From assembly GCA_011523155.1 (NCBI GenBank), contig WTHL01000127.1, positions 1 to 8,888 of the forward strand: a stretch of DNA of 8,888 nucleotides, read 5' to 3'. The stretch comes from Synechococcus sp. PL34863bin_39. Its GTDB lineage: Bacteria > Cyanobacteriota > Cyanobacteriia > PCC-6307 > Cyanobiaceae. Positions 1-6,909 of this stretch are shown here, in pieces (positions within the stretch are counted from its first letter, which is position 1; every line of letters begins with the position of its first letter). The notes below the pieces were generated by a model. The model did no database searches and was not told where the DNA came from. It saw only the letters and a list, made by a program, of their open reading frames with translations. Position numbers and translations under genes: made by a program.

Positions 1-723
1 GATCAGAAACCGATCCAACCAACGCTCTGCCTGGTCATGGGTCACGGGATAACGGAAGGATCCTGCTGATCCGATCAGGTTCAGCTTTTCGGTCTCGAGC
101 TCGGAAAGGGTTGCGTTAATCACCGCGCTGGCGTGGTCGCAACCTGGTTCAGCAGGCACAGCGATGCCCTTCGGCAGTTTCTTCCGGTTGTCGGCATCGA
201 AGCTCCACTGACCACCGATCGGGCCGCCATCGGGAGTGAGAAGCACAGTCATGCGCTTTCTCTGCATTTCATAAAAGCGAGCCATGAACGGCTTGCGTCC
301 ACCGCCGAAGTGCTCGTCGATCACCTCCGGCGGTGTCAGCAGCAACGGGGTTTGCGTGATCACAAGCCCTCCCCCGAGGGAGTCGATGTGCCGAGTCAGA
401 CGTCGCTGCAATAGATCATCCACGGGATCCGCGAGGTGAAATCGCCTGAATCCTGCGTTCCAGAGCAGGTCGATGTGCCCCTGTGTGGACGCGGCACGGT
501 TGTGCCGTTGGTAGATGACCTTGATTCCGCGCTCCCGGAGCGTCTCGCTGTAGGCCTCCATCGAGAGCCGATGCAGGAGAGCCCGCTGGCGATGGATCCG
601 TCCGGGCCACCGGGGATCCGTCCCGAACAGAAGGGGATCTTCCACAAGGGCCACGGGACGTCCTGGCTCAACAGCCGGATGGTCCAGGAACAACTGGTGG
701 GGGTAGATGAGAGTGAGTTCCAT
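1..723 (-). CDS. cryptochrome/photolyase family protein (FeS-BCP, deoxyribodipyrimidine photolyase-related), 3' end cut by the window
   Basis: The frame is open from an ATG at 723 to base 1, giving the first 241 residues; the C-terminal half lies outside. The start MELTLIYPHQLF is the Rossmann-like antenna-domain strand of the photolyase-related (DPRP) family. Residues 150-182 (RFYEMQRKRM, then GGPIGGQWSFDADNRKK) match the family segment before the helical FAD domain, and 222-240 (SFRYPVTHDQAERWLDRFL) match the start of that domain. Characterised relatives such as Agrobacterium PhrB repair (6-4) photoproducts using FAD, a lumazine antenna and a 4Fe-4S cluster. The cluster cysteines would lie in the missing half, so cluster and activity cannot be judged. 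It follows the small secreted-protein gene by 34 bases and probably shares its transcript with uvrC. No clear Shine-Dalgarno is seen. Family assignment is firm; repair versus photoreceptor role is open. Confidence 0.88.
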   Translation of the reverse strand, partial: MELTLIYPHQLFLDHPAVEPGRPVALVEDPLLFGTDPRWPGRIHRQRALLHRLSMEAYSETLRERGIKVIYQRHNRAASTQGHIDLLWNAGFRRFHLADPVDDLLQRRLTRHIDSLGGGLVITQTPLLLTPPEVIDEHFGGGRKPFMARFYEMQRKRMTVLLTPDGGPIGGQWSFDADNRKKLPKGIAVPAEPGCDHASAVINATLSELETEKLNLIGSAGSFRYPVTHDQAERWLDRFLI

Positions 724-757
724 GCGTGATGCTGCCCGCTTCTGTGACGTTCAGGGA

Positions 758-1069
758 TCAGGACACGTACTGGCAGAGCCGACGACCCAGTGCGGTTGCG
801 TAACTGCGATCCACCAGCCCCGCCCGTGGGCTCATGATTCCGGCACGACAGTCGAGCACGACCTTCTCCCGGTGGCCCTGCTGATCTTCGAGCCTCACCA
901 GCAGCTGCCAGTGATTCTTGGCGCTCCGGGTGACTGCGTCGGCACAAACCGGACCGGTGCAGAGCCCCGGGGACGCCGCCGTCGGATGCGGAACGAGAAC
1001 ACAGGCGACGGCAAGTACCAGGGGAATCGCGACCCATCGGGGCAGCCACGAAGAAACGATCGATCGCAC
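758..1069 (-). CDS. small secreted protein with four cysteines, function unknown
   Basis: A 103-residue protein starting with GTG. Residues 1-13 carry Arg residues, 13-28 are hydrophobic (VAIPLVLAVACVLV), and PTAA near 29-32 could end a signal peptide, so export to the periplasm or thylakoid lumen is likely. The mature part would hold Cys37, Cys42, Cys74 and Cys99, enough for two disulfides, around a polar, charged core (NHWQLLVRLEDQQG at 52-65). LAVAC at 19-23 vaguely resembles a lipobox, but Ala at -3 is a poor fit. No named family is recognised; its style suggests a conserved cyanobacterial hypothetical. It starts 10 bases after the uvrC stop and ends 34 bases before the photolyase-like gene, so it is very likely co-transcribed with both. 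Coding is supported by the signal peptide, cysteine pattern and tight packing. A role in repair is not shown. Confidence 0.75.
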   Translation of the reverse strand: MRSIVSSWLPRWVAIPLVLAVACVLVPHPTAASPGLCTGPVCADAVTRSAKNHWQLLVRLEDQQGHREKVVLDCRAGIMSPRAGLVDRSYATALGRRLCQYVS

Positions 1070-1079
1070 TGTCAGAGCG

Positions 1080-3056
1080 TCAGCCTCGGTTGGGGGTGAG
1101 TTCAGATGACAAGGCAGGAGCAGCTTCGGTTTCGTCGGGGTGAAAGTAGTCCCTGATCTGCTGGGCCATGGAAGGCCCCACTCCCGGGGCAGAGCTCAAC
1201 TGCTCGACAGAGGCTAATTGGATCGCATCGATGGAGTGGAAGTGAGCCAGCAGATCGCGAATGCGCTTCGGCCCAAGGCCTGGAATGTCGGACAGACGCG
1301 ATCGCTTCATTCGTTCGCCTCGCTGCTGACGATGGAAGCTCACCGCGAAGCGATGGGCCTCATCCCGCAAGCGTCGGAGGAGCGCAACACCCAGCTGATC
1401 AGGCTCGCTGTCGACGGGCTGACTTTCCCCGGGAAGAAATATCTCCTCGCGTTGCTTGGCCAGGGAGCAGACGTTGAGATCCTCGTGCAGATCAAGTTCA
1501 CGAAGAGCCTCCATCACCGCCGACAACTGCCCCTTGCCTCCGTCGATCATCACCACATCCGGCCAGTCATTGAGGCCGTCCGTCTGCAGCGCGCTTCCTC
1601 CCTTGTGCCGCAGGGCGCCCAGATCAGCTCCTTCGGCCTTGACCCGTGACCAGCGCCGGAATCGACGGCGCATGATCTCTGCCATCGCCATGAAGTCATC
1701 GCTGTGTCCGGCACGGATGCTGGCGCTCCGGATTTTGTACTTCCTGTAGTGCTGTTTGGCCGGAAGTCCATCGATGAACACCACCTGGGACGCGACGGCA
1801 TCACTGCCCTGGATGTGGCTGATGTCGTAGCCCTCGATCCTTCGTGGCGGGGTCGAGAGTTCAAGGAGCTGGGCAAGATCCTCCGTGGCCAGTGCCTGCT
1901 GCTCCTGGCCTTTCTGGGCCCGTAGCAGCTCAAACTCTGCATTCCGCTGCACCAGCTCGATCAGATCAGCTTTCTGGCTGCGTTGAGGGCACTCGATCAC
2001 GACCCTTCGCTCTCTCTGCTCCGTGAGCCATTCCTCCATCAGCTCCTGCTGGGGCAGGGCATGCTGTACAAGCAGCTTCGGCGGCACTTCCACCGGATCG
2101 ACCTGGCTGTAGTGCTCTTCAATCACCCGCTGCAGGATCAGACCCTGGGCCAGCCCCTTGGCATCGGCGGTGTAACCGAGCCGACCCACGAGTTTCCCGG
2201 CTCGCATCTGAAACAGTTGGACAGCGGCGACCTGGTCATCGCAGGCCAGTGCCAGAACATCCCTGCTCACCGAGGAATCCGGGAGACTCATCTTCTGATC
2301 AGCCGTGAGTTGATCGAGACCCTGCAGCTGGTCGCGAACCCTTGCGGCAGATTCAAAATCGAGGCGCTCGGCGTAGCGTTCCATCTGCTCGGTGAGCAGG
2401 GACTGGAGTTCATCGCTGCGACCCTGAAACACCATCGCCACCTTGCGCAGGGTGCGGTGATAGTCCTCCGATGAGATTTTTTCCTGACAGACCCCTGGGC
2501 AGCGCCCGATCGCGTGATTCAGGCAGGTCCGATCGGCGTACAGAGGACGAGGCCTCTGCCGCAGGGGAAACACCCGCTTGACCAGGAACAGGGTCCGCCT
2601 CAGCAGTCCCACATCCACATAGGGTCCGTAGAACCGATCCAGCGGACTTCTGAAGCGTCGACGCCGCGTGATGAAGATCCTGGGGTAGGCCTCGCTCCAG
2701 GTGATGCAGAGATACGGATACTTCTTGTCGTCCTTGAGCAGCACGTTGAAGTGCGGCTGATGGTTCTTGATCAGATTCGACTCAAGAACCAGCGCTTCGG
2801 CTTCACTGTCGGTGACGATGAATTCGATTTCACAGACCTGCCGCGTCATCAGGCGGATCCGTGGAGAAAGGTCGTGACGACTTCGGAAATAACTTCGGAC
2901 CCTGCTGCGCAGTGCCTTGGACTTTCCGACGTAGAGGATCCTGTCCTCCCGATCCCGCATCAGATAGCAACCGGGTTCGGAAGGGATCTCCTTCAGCCGC
3001 CGTTCGAGACGGTCTGGCTGTGTCAGCAGTGGTCGGCAACCGGACTCAGACGCCAA
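1080..3056 (-). CDS. uvrC: UvrABC excinuclease subunit C
   Basis: UvrC makes both incisions around bulky or UV-damaged bases after UvrA/UvrB hand over the lesion. The 658-residue protein has the full domain order. The GIY-YIG nuclease is at about 25-105, with GCY at 29-31 and YVGKSK at 42-47 (GCY replaces the textbook GIY, a variant seen in the family). Cysteines [13 protein letters not shown] occupy 178-190. The UvrB-binding UVR segment is near 215-250. The RNase H-like second nuclease is at about 400-580, with candidate catalytic Asp411 (GYDISHIQG), Asp505 (MIDGGKGQL) and His568 (RDEAHRF). Paired helix-hairpin-helix motifs lie at 586-636. About 25 residues at 470-497 are extra compared with E. 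coli UvrC and probably form a surface loop. The start is TTG at 3056, backed by GGAGG 10 bases upstream and by the usual N-terminal length. The gene follows the flavin-reductase-like gene by 6 bases. Confidence 0.98.
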   Translation of the reverse strand: MASESGCRPLLTQPDRLERRLKEIPSEPGCYLMRDREDRILYVGKSKALRSRVRSYFRSRHDLSPRIRLMTRQVCEIEFIVTDSEAEALVLESNLIKNHQPHFNVLLKDDKKYPYLCITWSEAYPRIFITRRRRFRSPLDRFYGPYVDVGLLRRTLFLVKRVFPLRQRPRPLYADRTCLNHAIGRCPGVCQEKISSEDYHRTLRKVAMVFQGRSDELQSLLTEQMERYAERLDFESAARVRDQLQGLDQLTADQKMSLPDSSVSRDVLALACDDQVAAVQLFQMRAGKLVGRLGYTADAKGLAQGLILQRVIEEHYSQVDPVEVPPKLLVQHALPQQELMEEWLTEQRERRVVIECPQRSQKADLIELVQRNAEFELLRAQKGQEQQALATEDLAQLLELSTPPRRIEGYDISHIQGSDAVASQVVFIDGLPAKQHYRKYKIRSASIRAGHSDDFMAMAEIMRRRFRRWSRVKAEGADLGALRHKGGSALQTDGLNDWPDVVMIDGGKGQLSAVMEALRELDLHEDLNVCSLAKQREEIFLPGESQPVDSEPDQLGVALLRRLRDEAHRFAVSFHRQQRGERMKRSRLSDIPGLGPKRIRDLLAHFHSIDAIQLASVEQLSSAPGVGPSMAQQIRDYFHPDETEAAPALSSELTPNRG

Positions 3057-3062
3057 CGGGGC

Positions 3063-3545
3063 TCAGCCTCCGTAGTTCCAACCCGTATCGGCCAGGTTCA
3101 GGGCCTCTCCGTCCTCGATCAGAGCGGCTGTCTTCACTTCGCCGACAAACACGCTGTGATCACCGTGCACGATGCAACCGACGACCTCGCACTCGACGGC
3201 GCCGATGGCGTCCTTGAGCAGCGGCAGTCCCAGCGGTCCTTCGTCATAGGGCGCTGCATCAAAGCGGCCCCCTACGCCGGCCTGGGGCTTGAAGAACACG
3301 GCGGCCAGATCCTTCTGGTCGGCGCGGAGAACATTGAGAGAGAAGCGTCCGCTCCGTTCGATCATTCCGTGGCTGGTGCTGTCCTTGCGGACGCCCATCA
3401 CCACCAGAGGTGGTTCAAAGGACCCCTGGGTCACCCAGCTGGCGGTGAACCCGTTGATCTGATCACCCTCACGCACTCCGCAGATGAACAACCCGTGGGG
3501 GATCTTGCGCAGGAGGACCTTCTTTGCGTCGGTGTCGAGACTCAT
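3063..3545 (-). CDS. stand-alone flavin-reductase-like (FMN-binding split-barrel) protein
   Basis: A 160-residue single-domain protein of the flavin reductase-like family, which binds FMN or FAD in a split barrel and often passes electrons from NAD(P)H to flavin. Visible family signatures are KIPHGLFICG at 14-23, the flavin-contact strand NGFTASWVTQGSFEPPLVV at 31-49, RFSLNVL at 67-73, FFKPQAG at 84-90 and GDHSVFVGEV at 128-137. The C-terminus GWNYGG is typical of the cyanobacterial branch. That branch is related to the C-terminal module of cyanobacterial flavodiiron proteins, but no flavodiiron core is present here. The ATG at 3545 has no good Shine-Dalgarno; it overlaps the stop of a possible 16-codon leader ORF by ATGA. 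It heads the block leading into uvrC and diverges from coaD. The electron partner and substrate cannot be read from the sequence. Confidence 0.9.
   Translation of the reverse strand: MSLDTDAKKVLLRKIPHGLFICGVREGDQINGFTASWVTQGSFEPPLVVMGVRKDSTSHGMIERSGRFSLNVLRADQKDLAAVFFKPQAGVGGRFDAAPYDEGPLGLPLLKDAIGAVECEVVGCIVHGDHSVFVGEVKTAALIEDGEALNLADTGWNYGG
3067..3071 (-). promoter_or_regulatory. Shine-Dalgarno of uvrC
   Basis: GGAGG on the minus strand lies within the last codons (Gly-Gly) of the flavin-reductase-like gene, 10 bases before the TTG at 3056. It is the main reason to accept a non-ATG start for uvrC, and it implies translational coupling between the two genes. Confidence 0.7.
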
Positions 3546-3592
3546 CGTCTGAGCGGTGGCTTTGGCGGAAATCTAGTCATGCAGGCCTTCAT
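3542..3592 (-). other. possible 16-codon leader ORF coupled to the flavin-reductase-like gene
   Basis: An ATG at 3592 opens MKACMTRFPPKPPLRR, whose TGA shares ATGA with the start of the next gene. A second in-frame ATG lies at 3580. It has four prolines, four arginines (two AGA codons) and no strong ribosome site. It fills most of the divergent gap, so it could allow re-initiation at the Shine-Dalgarno-poor downstream ATG. A chance ORF is equally possible. Confidence 0.25.
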
Positions 3593-3618
3593 AGGATCCA
3601 GGAAATGCAGCCTCAGCC

Positions 3619-4116
3619 ATGCGGGCTCTCTATCCGGGCAGTTTTGACCCCCTGACGCTCGGCCACCTGGATCTGATCGAACGGGGATGTGGTCTGTTCG
3701 GGGAGGTGGTGGTCGCCGTTCTCCAGAACCCCGGGAAAACACCGGCCTTCTCCCTCGAACAGCGCCTTCGGCAGATCCGTGCTGCCACGGATCACCTCAC
3801 CGGTGTTGAGGTGATCAGTTTCGGTGGACTGACAGTGCAGTGCGCCCGCGATCAGGGCGTCAACCTGATCCTGCGCGGACTCCGCGCCATGAGTGATTTC
3901 GAATATGAGCTCCAGATCGCCCACACCAACCGTTCGCTTTCCGCTGAGTTCGAGACGGTGTTTCTGGCGTCTTCCGCCCATCACAGCTTTCTGAGCAGTT
4001 CCGTTGTGAAAGAAGTGGCCCGCTTCGGGGGGCCAGTCGGTCACATGGTCCCCGGGGTGGTGGCGGATGACCTCGCCAGGCTCTTTAATTTGGCTTCCCA
4101 GGTTGACGAGACATGA
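3619..4116 (+). CDS. coaD: phosphopantetheine adenylyltransferase
   Basis: CoaD transfers AMP from ATP to 4'-phosphopantetheine, giving dephospho-CoA, the penultimate step of coenzyme A synthesis in the cytosol. The 165-residue length is normal for the hexameric bacterial enzyme. Key motifs are present: [14 protein letters not shown] at 7-20 with the nucleotidyltransferase T/HxGH-type motif TLGH at 13-16, [17 protein letters not shown] at 85-101 for substrate and subunit contacts, and [12 protein letters not shown] at 123-134, the ISSS-like nucleotide-binding motif. The ATG at 3619 places PGSFDP at the usual distance from the N-terminus; an upstream ATG at 3605 is out of frame. A weak AGGA lies at 3600-3603, rather far from the start. 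The stop overlaps the next gene by ATGA. Codons for about residues 58-66 form a perfect hairpin. Confidence 0.98.
   Translation: MRALYPGSFDPLTLGHLDLIERGCGLFGEVVVAVLQNPGKTPAFSLEQRLRQIRAATDHLTGVEVISFGGLTVQCARDQGVNLILRGLRAMSDFEYELQIAHTNRSLSAEFETVFLASSAHHSFLSSSVVKEVARFGGPVGHMVPGVVADDLARLFNLASQVDET
3790..3816. repeat. perfect 10-bp inverted repeat inside coaD
   Basis: GATCACCTCA at 3790-3799 pairs exactly with TGAGGTGATC at 3807-3816 across a 7-base loop. It encodes an ordinary strand of CoaD and has no following T-run, so it is not an intrinsic terminator. It may be an mRNA structure, a protein site or chance. Confidence 0.6.
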
Positions 4117-5048
4117 ACGACGGTCGGATTTCTGTTCTCGATCAGCTTGATCAGCTTGAGGAGATCCTGCTGGAGGGCAGTCGTATCCCTTTCAGCGGCG
4201 GCCGTCTCGTCAATGAACAGGATGCAGTCGAGCTTCTGGATGCTGTGCGGGAGGCTCTTCCTGGCCAGATCACCCTGGCGGATCAGCTCCTGCAGAAGCG
4301 TGATGAGTTCATCGATACCGCCAAAAAGAAGGCCGATGAGATTGTTCAGCAGGCTCAACAGCAGCGCGAACAGCTTGTGAATGCCGCCGCGATCCGACAG
4401 GAGGCGGAGAGGCAGGTCAGTGAGCTGCGGGAACAGGCCCGGCAGCAATGTGAGCAGCTTCTTCAATCAACCCGTCAGCAAGCCGCCCAACTGGAGCATG
4501 AAAGCCAGGCGAAGCTGACCCAGCTTGAGCAGCAGTACGCCACACGACGTCAGCAGTTGGAGCAGGAGGCTCTCCAACGGCGTCAGCAGCTCGATCAGGA
4601 GGCGATTGAGCTGAAGCGACAGTTGACTGATCAGCACGATCGCAACCGTGCCCAGGGCTTGCAGGAACTCGAGCAGATCCGGCAGGAGGGTCTGCGCCAG
4701 CAGGCTGAAGCCCAGTCCGAAGCGGAGCGTCTCCAACAGGACGCACTGCAGTACCGCCAGCAGACCCAGCAGCAATGCGAGTCTCTGATCCAGCGCACAC
4801 GTCAGGAAGCGGTCTCCGTTCAGGACGGTGCCAATCGCTATGCAGAGCAGACGCTCGGAGAACTTGAGGCGCGGCTCAAGGAGATGAGCCAGATTGTTCT
4901 CGCAGGTCGGCAGGAACTGGTCAAAATTCAGGCGATCCGCCCCACGGATAAGCCAACTTCACCCCGCAACCAGGGATCTGAAACTGTGCCGATCAGTCGT
5001 GCCCGTCGTGCCGCATCCCGGCTCAGGTCCATGAAGGGCACGGGCTGA
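4113..5048 (+). CDS. glutamine-rich coiled-coil protein encoded with coaD, function unknown
   Basis: A 311-residue soluble protein with no signal peptide or membrane segment. Residues 6-52 form a conserved-looking N-terminal module ([20 protein letters not shown], then [21 protein letters not shown]). The same module occurs in bacterial proteins often labelled ATP synthase subunit B-like or DivIVA-like, which also tend to sit beside coaD. Residues 55-270 are a long, Gln-, Glu- and Arg-rich coiled coil, and the tail from 277 is basic and probably disordered ([15 protein letters not shown]). Two segments look duplicated, [14 protein letters not shown] at 111-124 and [14 protein letters not shown] at 220-233, and an 11-residue unit is repeated at 146-156 and 157-167. 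The ATG overlaps the coaD stop, so translation is probably coupled. The last 26 bases overlap dacB on the other strand. ATP synthase labels rest on coiled-coil similarity and should not be taken literally; a structural or cell-division scaffold is only a guess. Confidence 0.88.
   Translation: MNDGRISVLDQLDQLEEILLEGSRIPFSGGRLVNEQDAVELLDAVREALPGQITLADQLLQKRDEFIDTAKKKADEIVQQAQQQREQLVNAAAIRQEAERQVSELREQARQQCEQLLQSTRQQAAQLEHESQAKLTQLEQQYATRRQQLEQEALQRRQQLDQEAIELKRQLTDQHDRNRAQGLQELEQIRQEGLRQQAEAQSEAERLQQDALQYRQQTQQQCESLIQRTRQEAVSVQDGANRYAEQTLGELEARLKEMSQIVLAGRQELVKIQAIRPTDKPTSPRNQGSETVPISRARRAASRLRSMKGTG
4548..4613 (+). repeat. tandem 33-base repeat coding an 11-residue coiled-coil unit
   Basis: Two adjacent units, 4548-4580 and 4581-4613, both begin CGTCAGCAG and share CAGGAGGC at the same place. 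They encode [11 protein letters not shown] and [11 protein letters not shown]. An 11-residue period fits a hendecad coiled coil and suggests local tandem duplication. Confidence 0.6.
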
Positions 5049-6291
5049 ATCGCTGCACCGTCTGCATCACTGCCGCAATCGTGCCGTCTGCCGCCTGATC
5101 ACCGTTGGAGATCAGGCTCACGTAACGCGGCCCGCCCGCCGTGCGGAGGTATCCACTCACTGATCGCACACCTGTCAGGGTTCCGGTCTTGCCGAGAAAG
5201 CGACCCTCGAGTGGTGTTCCCCAGTAGTAGTTCCGCAGGGTGCCTCGTCGTCCTGCGATCGCCATCGAAGCCTTGTAGTAAGCGCTCAGCGGATGCTGGT
5301 CCATCCGCAGCAGCAATGCAGCGAGGGTCAGGCTGCTGACGCGGTTCCCGCGAGACAGACCGCTGCCATCGGCAACGCGCGTTCCCATCACAGGAAGGTT
5401 CTGTGCGCGCATCCAGTGGAGTGCCTGTCGGGATGCCAGGCGTGTATCCCATTGATCCGCCGCCTGGCGCAGCAGCACTTCCGCGGTGAAGTTGTGACTC
5501 TCGGCATTGGCCAGGCTCATCAGGGCATGCATCGGGGCCGATGTTTCCTCATGCAGAACCACCGTCTGACCCTGGAATCGATTGGCTTGTGCCATCTGGA
5601 GGTCGACGGAACCACCCTGTCGCTCGATTTCACGCTGCATGAGAGTCATGAATCGTGCTGCTGGATTGCTGATCGCACGACCCAGTGCATTGCTCGTCAG
5701 CGCCAGACGTGTCACGGGAGCGCCGTAGGCCTCCGCACGGTCCGCCGGATGCCAGTCACTCGGCCACCAGGTTTGATGGGCTTCCTCCCGCAGTGTCAGT
5801 GACACTCGGGTGTGAGGCTTGGCGCTCCCGCCTCCCTGACCCAGTGCGGCCATGGCGAGACGCTGTACCCCGATCAAACCAAGGTCAGGATCGCCCTGGC
5901 CACTGATTTCGAGCCTGCCATCAGAACGACGGTGCAGTTGGGTTCGCAGGCGGAAGTCCGGGCCCAGGCGATCCAGTGCGAACGCCGTGGTGATCAGTTT
6001 CTGATTGGAGGCCGGTACCAGAGGGACGTCACCATTGATTTCCCCCTCGAGATTCCCAGTCGGCGACAGGATGCTGACGCTCCAGGCGGAGGATCGGCCT
6101 GAAAAGCGAGCATTCAGTGCTGCTTGAAGGGGACGGCAGAGTCGGTCACGTCGCAGGGACGGGAGACTTCGGTTCGATTGCGGGGGTGGTGGTGTCAGCA
6201 ACGGAATGGCGTGACTGATCGGTGTGGTCGACACCAGCCCAGACAGCACCAGCCCCCCGCTCAACAGTCGCTGGCGGGCTCGAGCGATCAT
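5023..6291 (-). CDS. dacB: D-alanyl-D-alanine carboxypeptidase/endopeptidase, PBP4 (DacB, S13) family
   Basis: A periplasmic penicillin-binding protein that trims the terminal D-Ala from peptidoglycan stem peptides and, in PBP4-type enzymes, may cut crosslinks. A basic start and hydrophobic stretch at 1-30 (ISHAIP near 25-30) look like a signal peptide, followed by a proline-rich linker (TPPPPQS at 33-39). All three active-site motifs are visible: Ser95-x-x-Lys98 (ASNQKL), Ser265-His-Asn267 (ESHNF) and Lys368-Thr-Gly (GKTGTLTG). VADGSGLSRGNRVS at 306-319 is also typical. At 422 residues it is somewhat shorter than E. coli DacB, with a reduced insert between the first two motifs. The ATG overlaps the DUF4330 stop by ATGA and has GGAGG 7 bases upstream, so the start is well supported. 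The 3' end overlaps the convergent coiled-coil gene by 26 bases. Confidence 0.95.
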   Translation of the reverse strand: MIARARQRLLSGGLVLSGLVSTTPISHAIPLLTPPPPQSNRSLPSLRRDRLCRPLQAALNARFSGRSSAWSVSILSPTGNLEGEINGDVPLVPASNQKLITTAFALDRLGPDFRLRTQLHRRSDGRLEISGQGDPDLGLIGVQRLAMAALGQGGGSAKPHTRVSLTLREEAHQTWWPSDWHPADRAEAYGAPVTRLALTSNALGRAISNPAARFMTLMQREIERQGGSVDLQMAQANRFQGQTVVLHEETSAPMHALMSLANAESHNFTAEVLLRQAADQWDTRLASRQALHWMRAQNLPVMGTRVADGSGLSRGNRVSSLTLAALLLRMDQHPLSAYYKASMAIAGRRGTLRNYYWGTPLEGRFLGKTGTLTGVRSVSGYLRTAGGPRYVSLISNGDQAADGTIAAVMQTVQRFSPCPSWT

Positions 6292-6881
6292 CCGCCGACC
6301 TCCACGCCACTGACGACACCATTGACGCGATAGAGAGGCCCCTCCAGCTCCACTGGTGAGCCGATCTTCAGATTGGTGCCGGCCATCACTACGCCGGTCG
6401 GGGACACGGTGGCGTCACCTTGAAGCACAAACCGAGCATCCACGGTTCCCTGAACCTGCCTGTTCGGATCCTGGGCCTGAATGATGCGACCATCCGGCAG
6501 CAGTTCAGCGAGTTGACTGGTCAGATCCAGAATCTCCATGAGCTCCACGGTTCCTGCGGGTTGGTTTCGGATCACGATGCTTGTTCTGCCGTGATCCAGT
6601 GCTGCCCCGAAAAACCCCGCTCGATCGGCGATTGGAAGGTTCCTGATGTCAACGCTCACCTGAACAGGTTTGACCGAGCCGGTGGCGCGGGCAACGGTGT
6701 TGCTCAACTTCGGGCTCCACACCACGCCAGCCAGTGCCAGGAGTGCGACGGCCCCGGCGACCCCATCCATCCAGGAGATGCTTTTGAACCTGTTGACGCC
6801 TGCCATGGACTCAAGACCCGAAGCGTCAATGTAAGGACGGTTCCCCAGCGCTTCAAGCGGAGCAGGGGATTGGGGTGACAT
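6288..6881 (-). CDS. DUF4330 family protein, single membrane anchor
   Basis: A 197-residue protein with one hydrophobic segment at about 39-56 (DGVAGAVALLALAGVVW), preceded by RFKSISWMDG, then an extracytoplasmic-looking domain. The family pattern of cyanobacterial DUF4330 is clear: KPVQVSVDIRNLPI at 71-84, TSIVIRNQPAGTVEL at 100-114, and GTNLKIGSPVELEGPLYRVNG at the C-terminus. The biochemical role of the family is unknown. Two starts are possible. The ATG at 6881 has GGAG about 11 bases upstream and lies 28 bases from the previous stop. The ATG at 6806 (Met26) would give MAGVNRFKSISW, closer to the usual N-terminal length, but has no Shine-Dalgarno. The longer form is listed. The stop overlaps the dacB start, so it is in the same transcript; a link to the cell envelope is inference. 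Confidence 0.85.
   Translation of the reverse strand: MSPQSPAPLEALGNRPYIDASGLESMAGVNRFKSISWMDGVAGAVALLALAGVVWSPKLSNTVARATGSVKPVQVSVDIRNLPIADRAGFFGAALDHGRTSIVIRNQPAGTVELMEILDLTSQLAELLPDGRIIQAQDPNRQVQGTVDARFVLQGDATVSPTGVVMAGTNLKIGSPVELEGPLYRVNGVVSGVEVGG
6299..6303 (-). promoter_or_regulatory. Shine-Dalgarno of dacB
   Basis: GGAGG on the minus strand lies 7 bases before the dacB ATG, inside the last codons of the DUF4330 gene. With the ATGA overlap it points to translational coupling and fixes the dacB start. Confidence 0.75.
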
Positions 6882-6909
6882 CCGATACCTGCTCCAGCAG
6901 CTGGGGGTA

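Noticed and set aside
396..1049. 217-codon minus-strand ORF overlapping the photolyase-like and small secreted-protein genes
   Set aside because: It is out of frame with both; its low-complexity Arg/Ser/Gly composition is typical of a frame shadow, while the other frames match known family patterns.
993..1069. Lipoprotein signal (LAVAC) in the small secreted protein
   Set aside because: Ala at -3 and the hydrophobic residues after the Cys fit a lipobox poorly; an ordinary signal peptide with a later cut is simpler.
1298..1305. HIP1 octamer GCGATCGC, with a second copy at 5255-5262
   Set aside because: Two copies in 8.9 kb are too few to indicate HIP1 enrichment; they fit the general GATC excess.
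3546..3618. Sigma-70-type promoters in the divergent flavin-reductase/coaD gap
   Set aside because: Candidate -10 hexamers (for example TAGATT on the minus strand) lack a matching -35, so no promoter can be placed with confidence.
2514..3647. 377-codon plus-strand ORF antisense to uvrC and the flavin-reductase-like gene
   Set aside because: It is opposite two firmly identified genes, shows no domain or motif, and is explained by GC-rich codon use leaving the antisense frame free of stops.
4041..4466. Leucine-rich minus-strand ORF opposite the coiled-coil gene
   Set aside because: Its Leu runs are the complement of Gln/Glu/Lys codons in the coiled coil, not a real membrane protein.
5093..5117. 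8-bp inverted repeat (GCCTGATC / GATCAGGC, 9-base loop) just past the coiled-coil gene stop, as a terminator
   Set aside because: There is no T-run, it lies inside dacB, and a stem this short is expected about once by chance in a window of this size.
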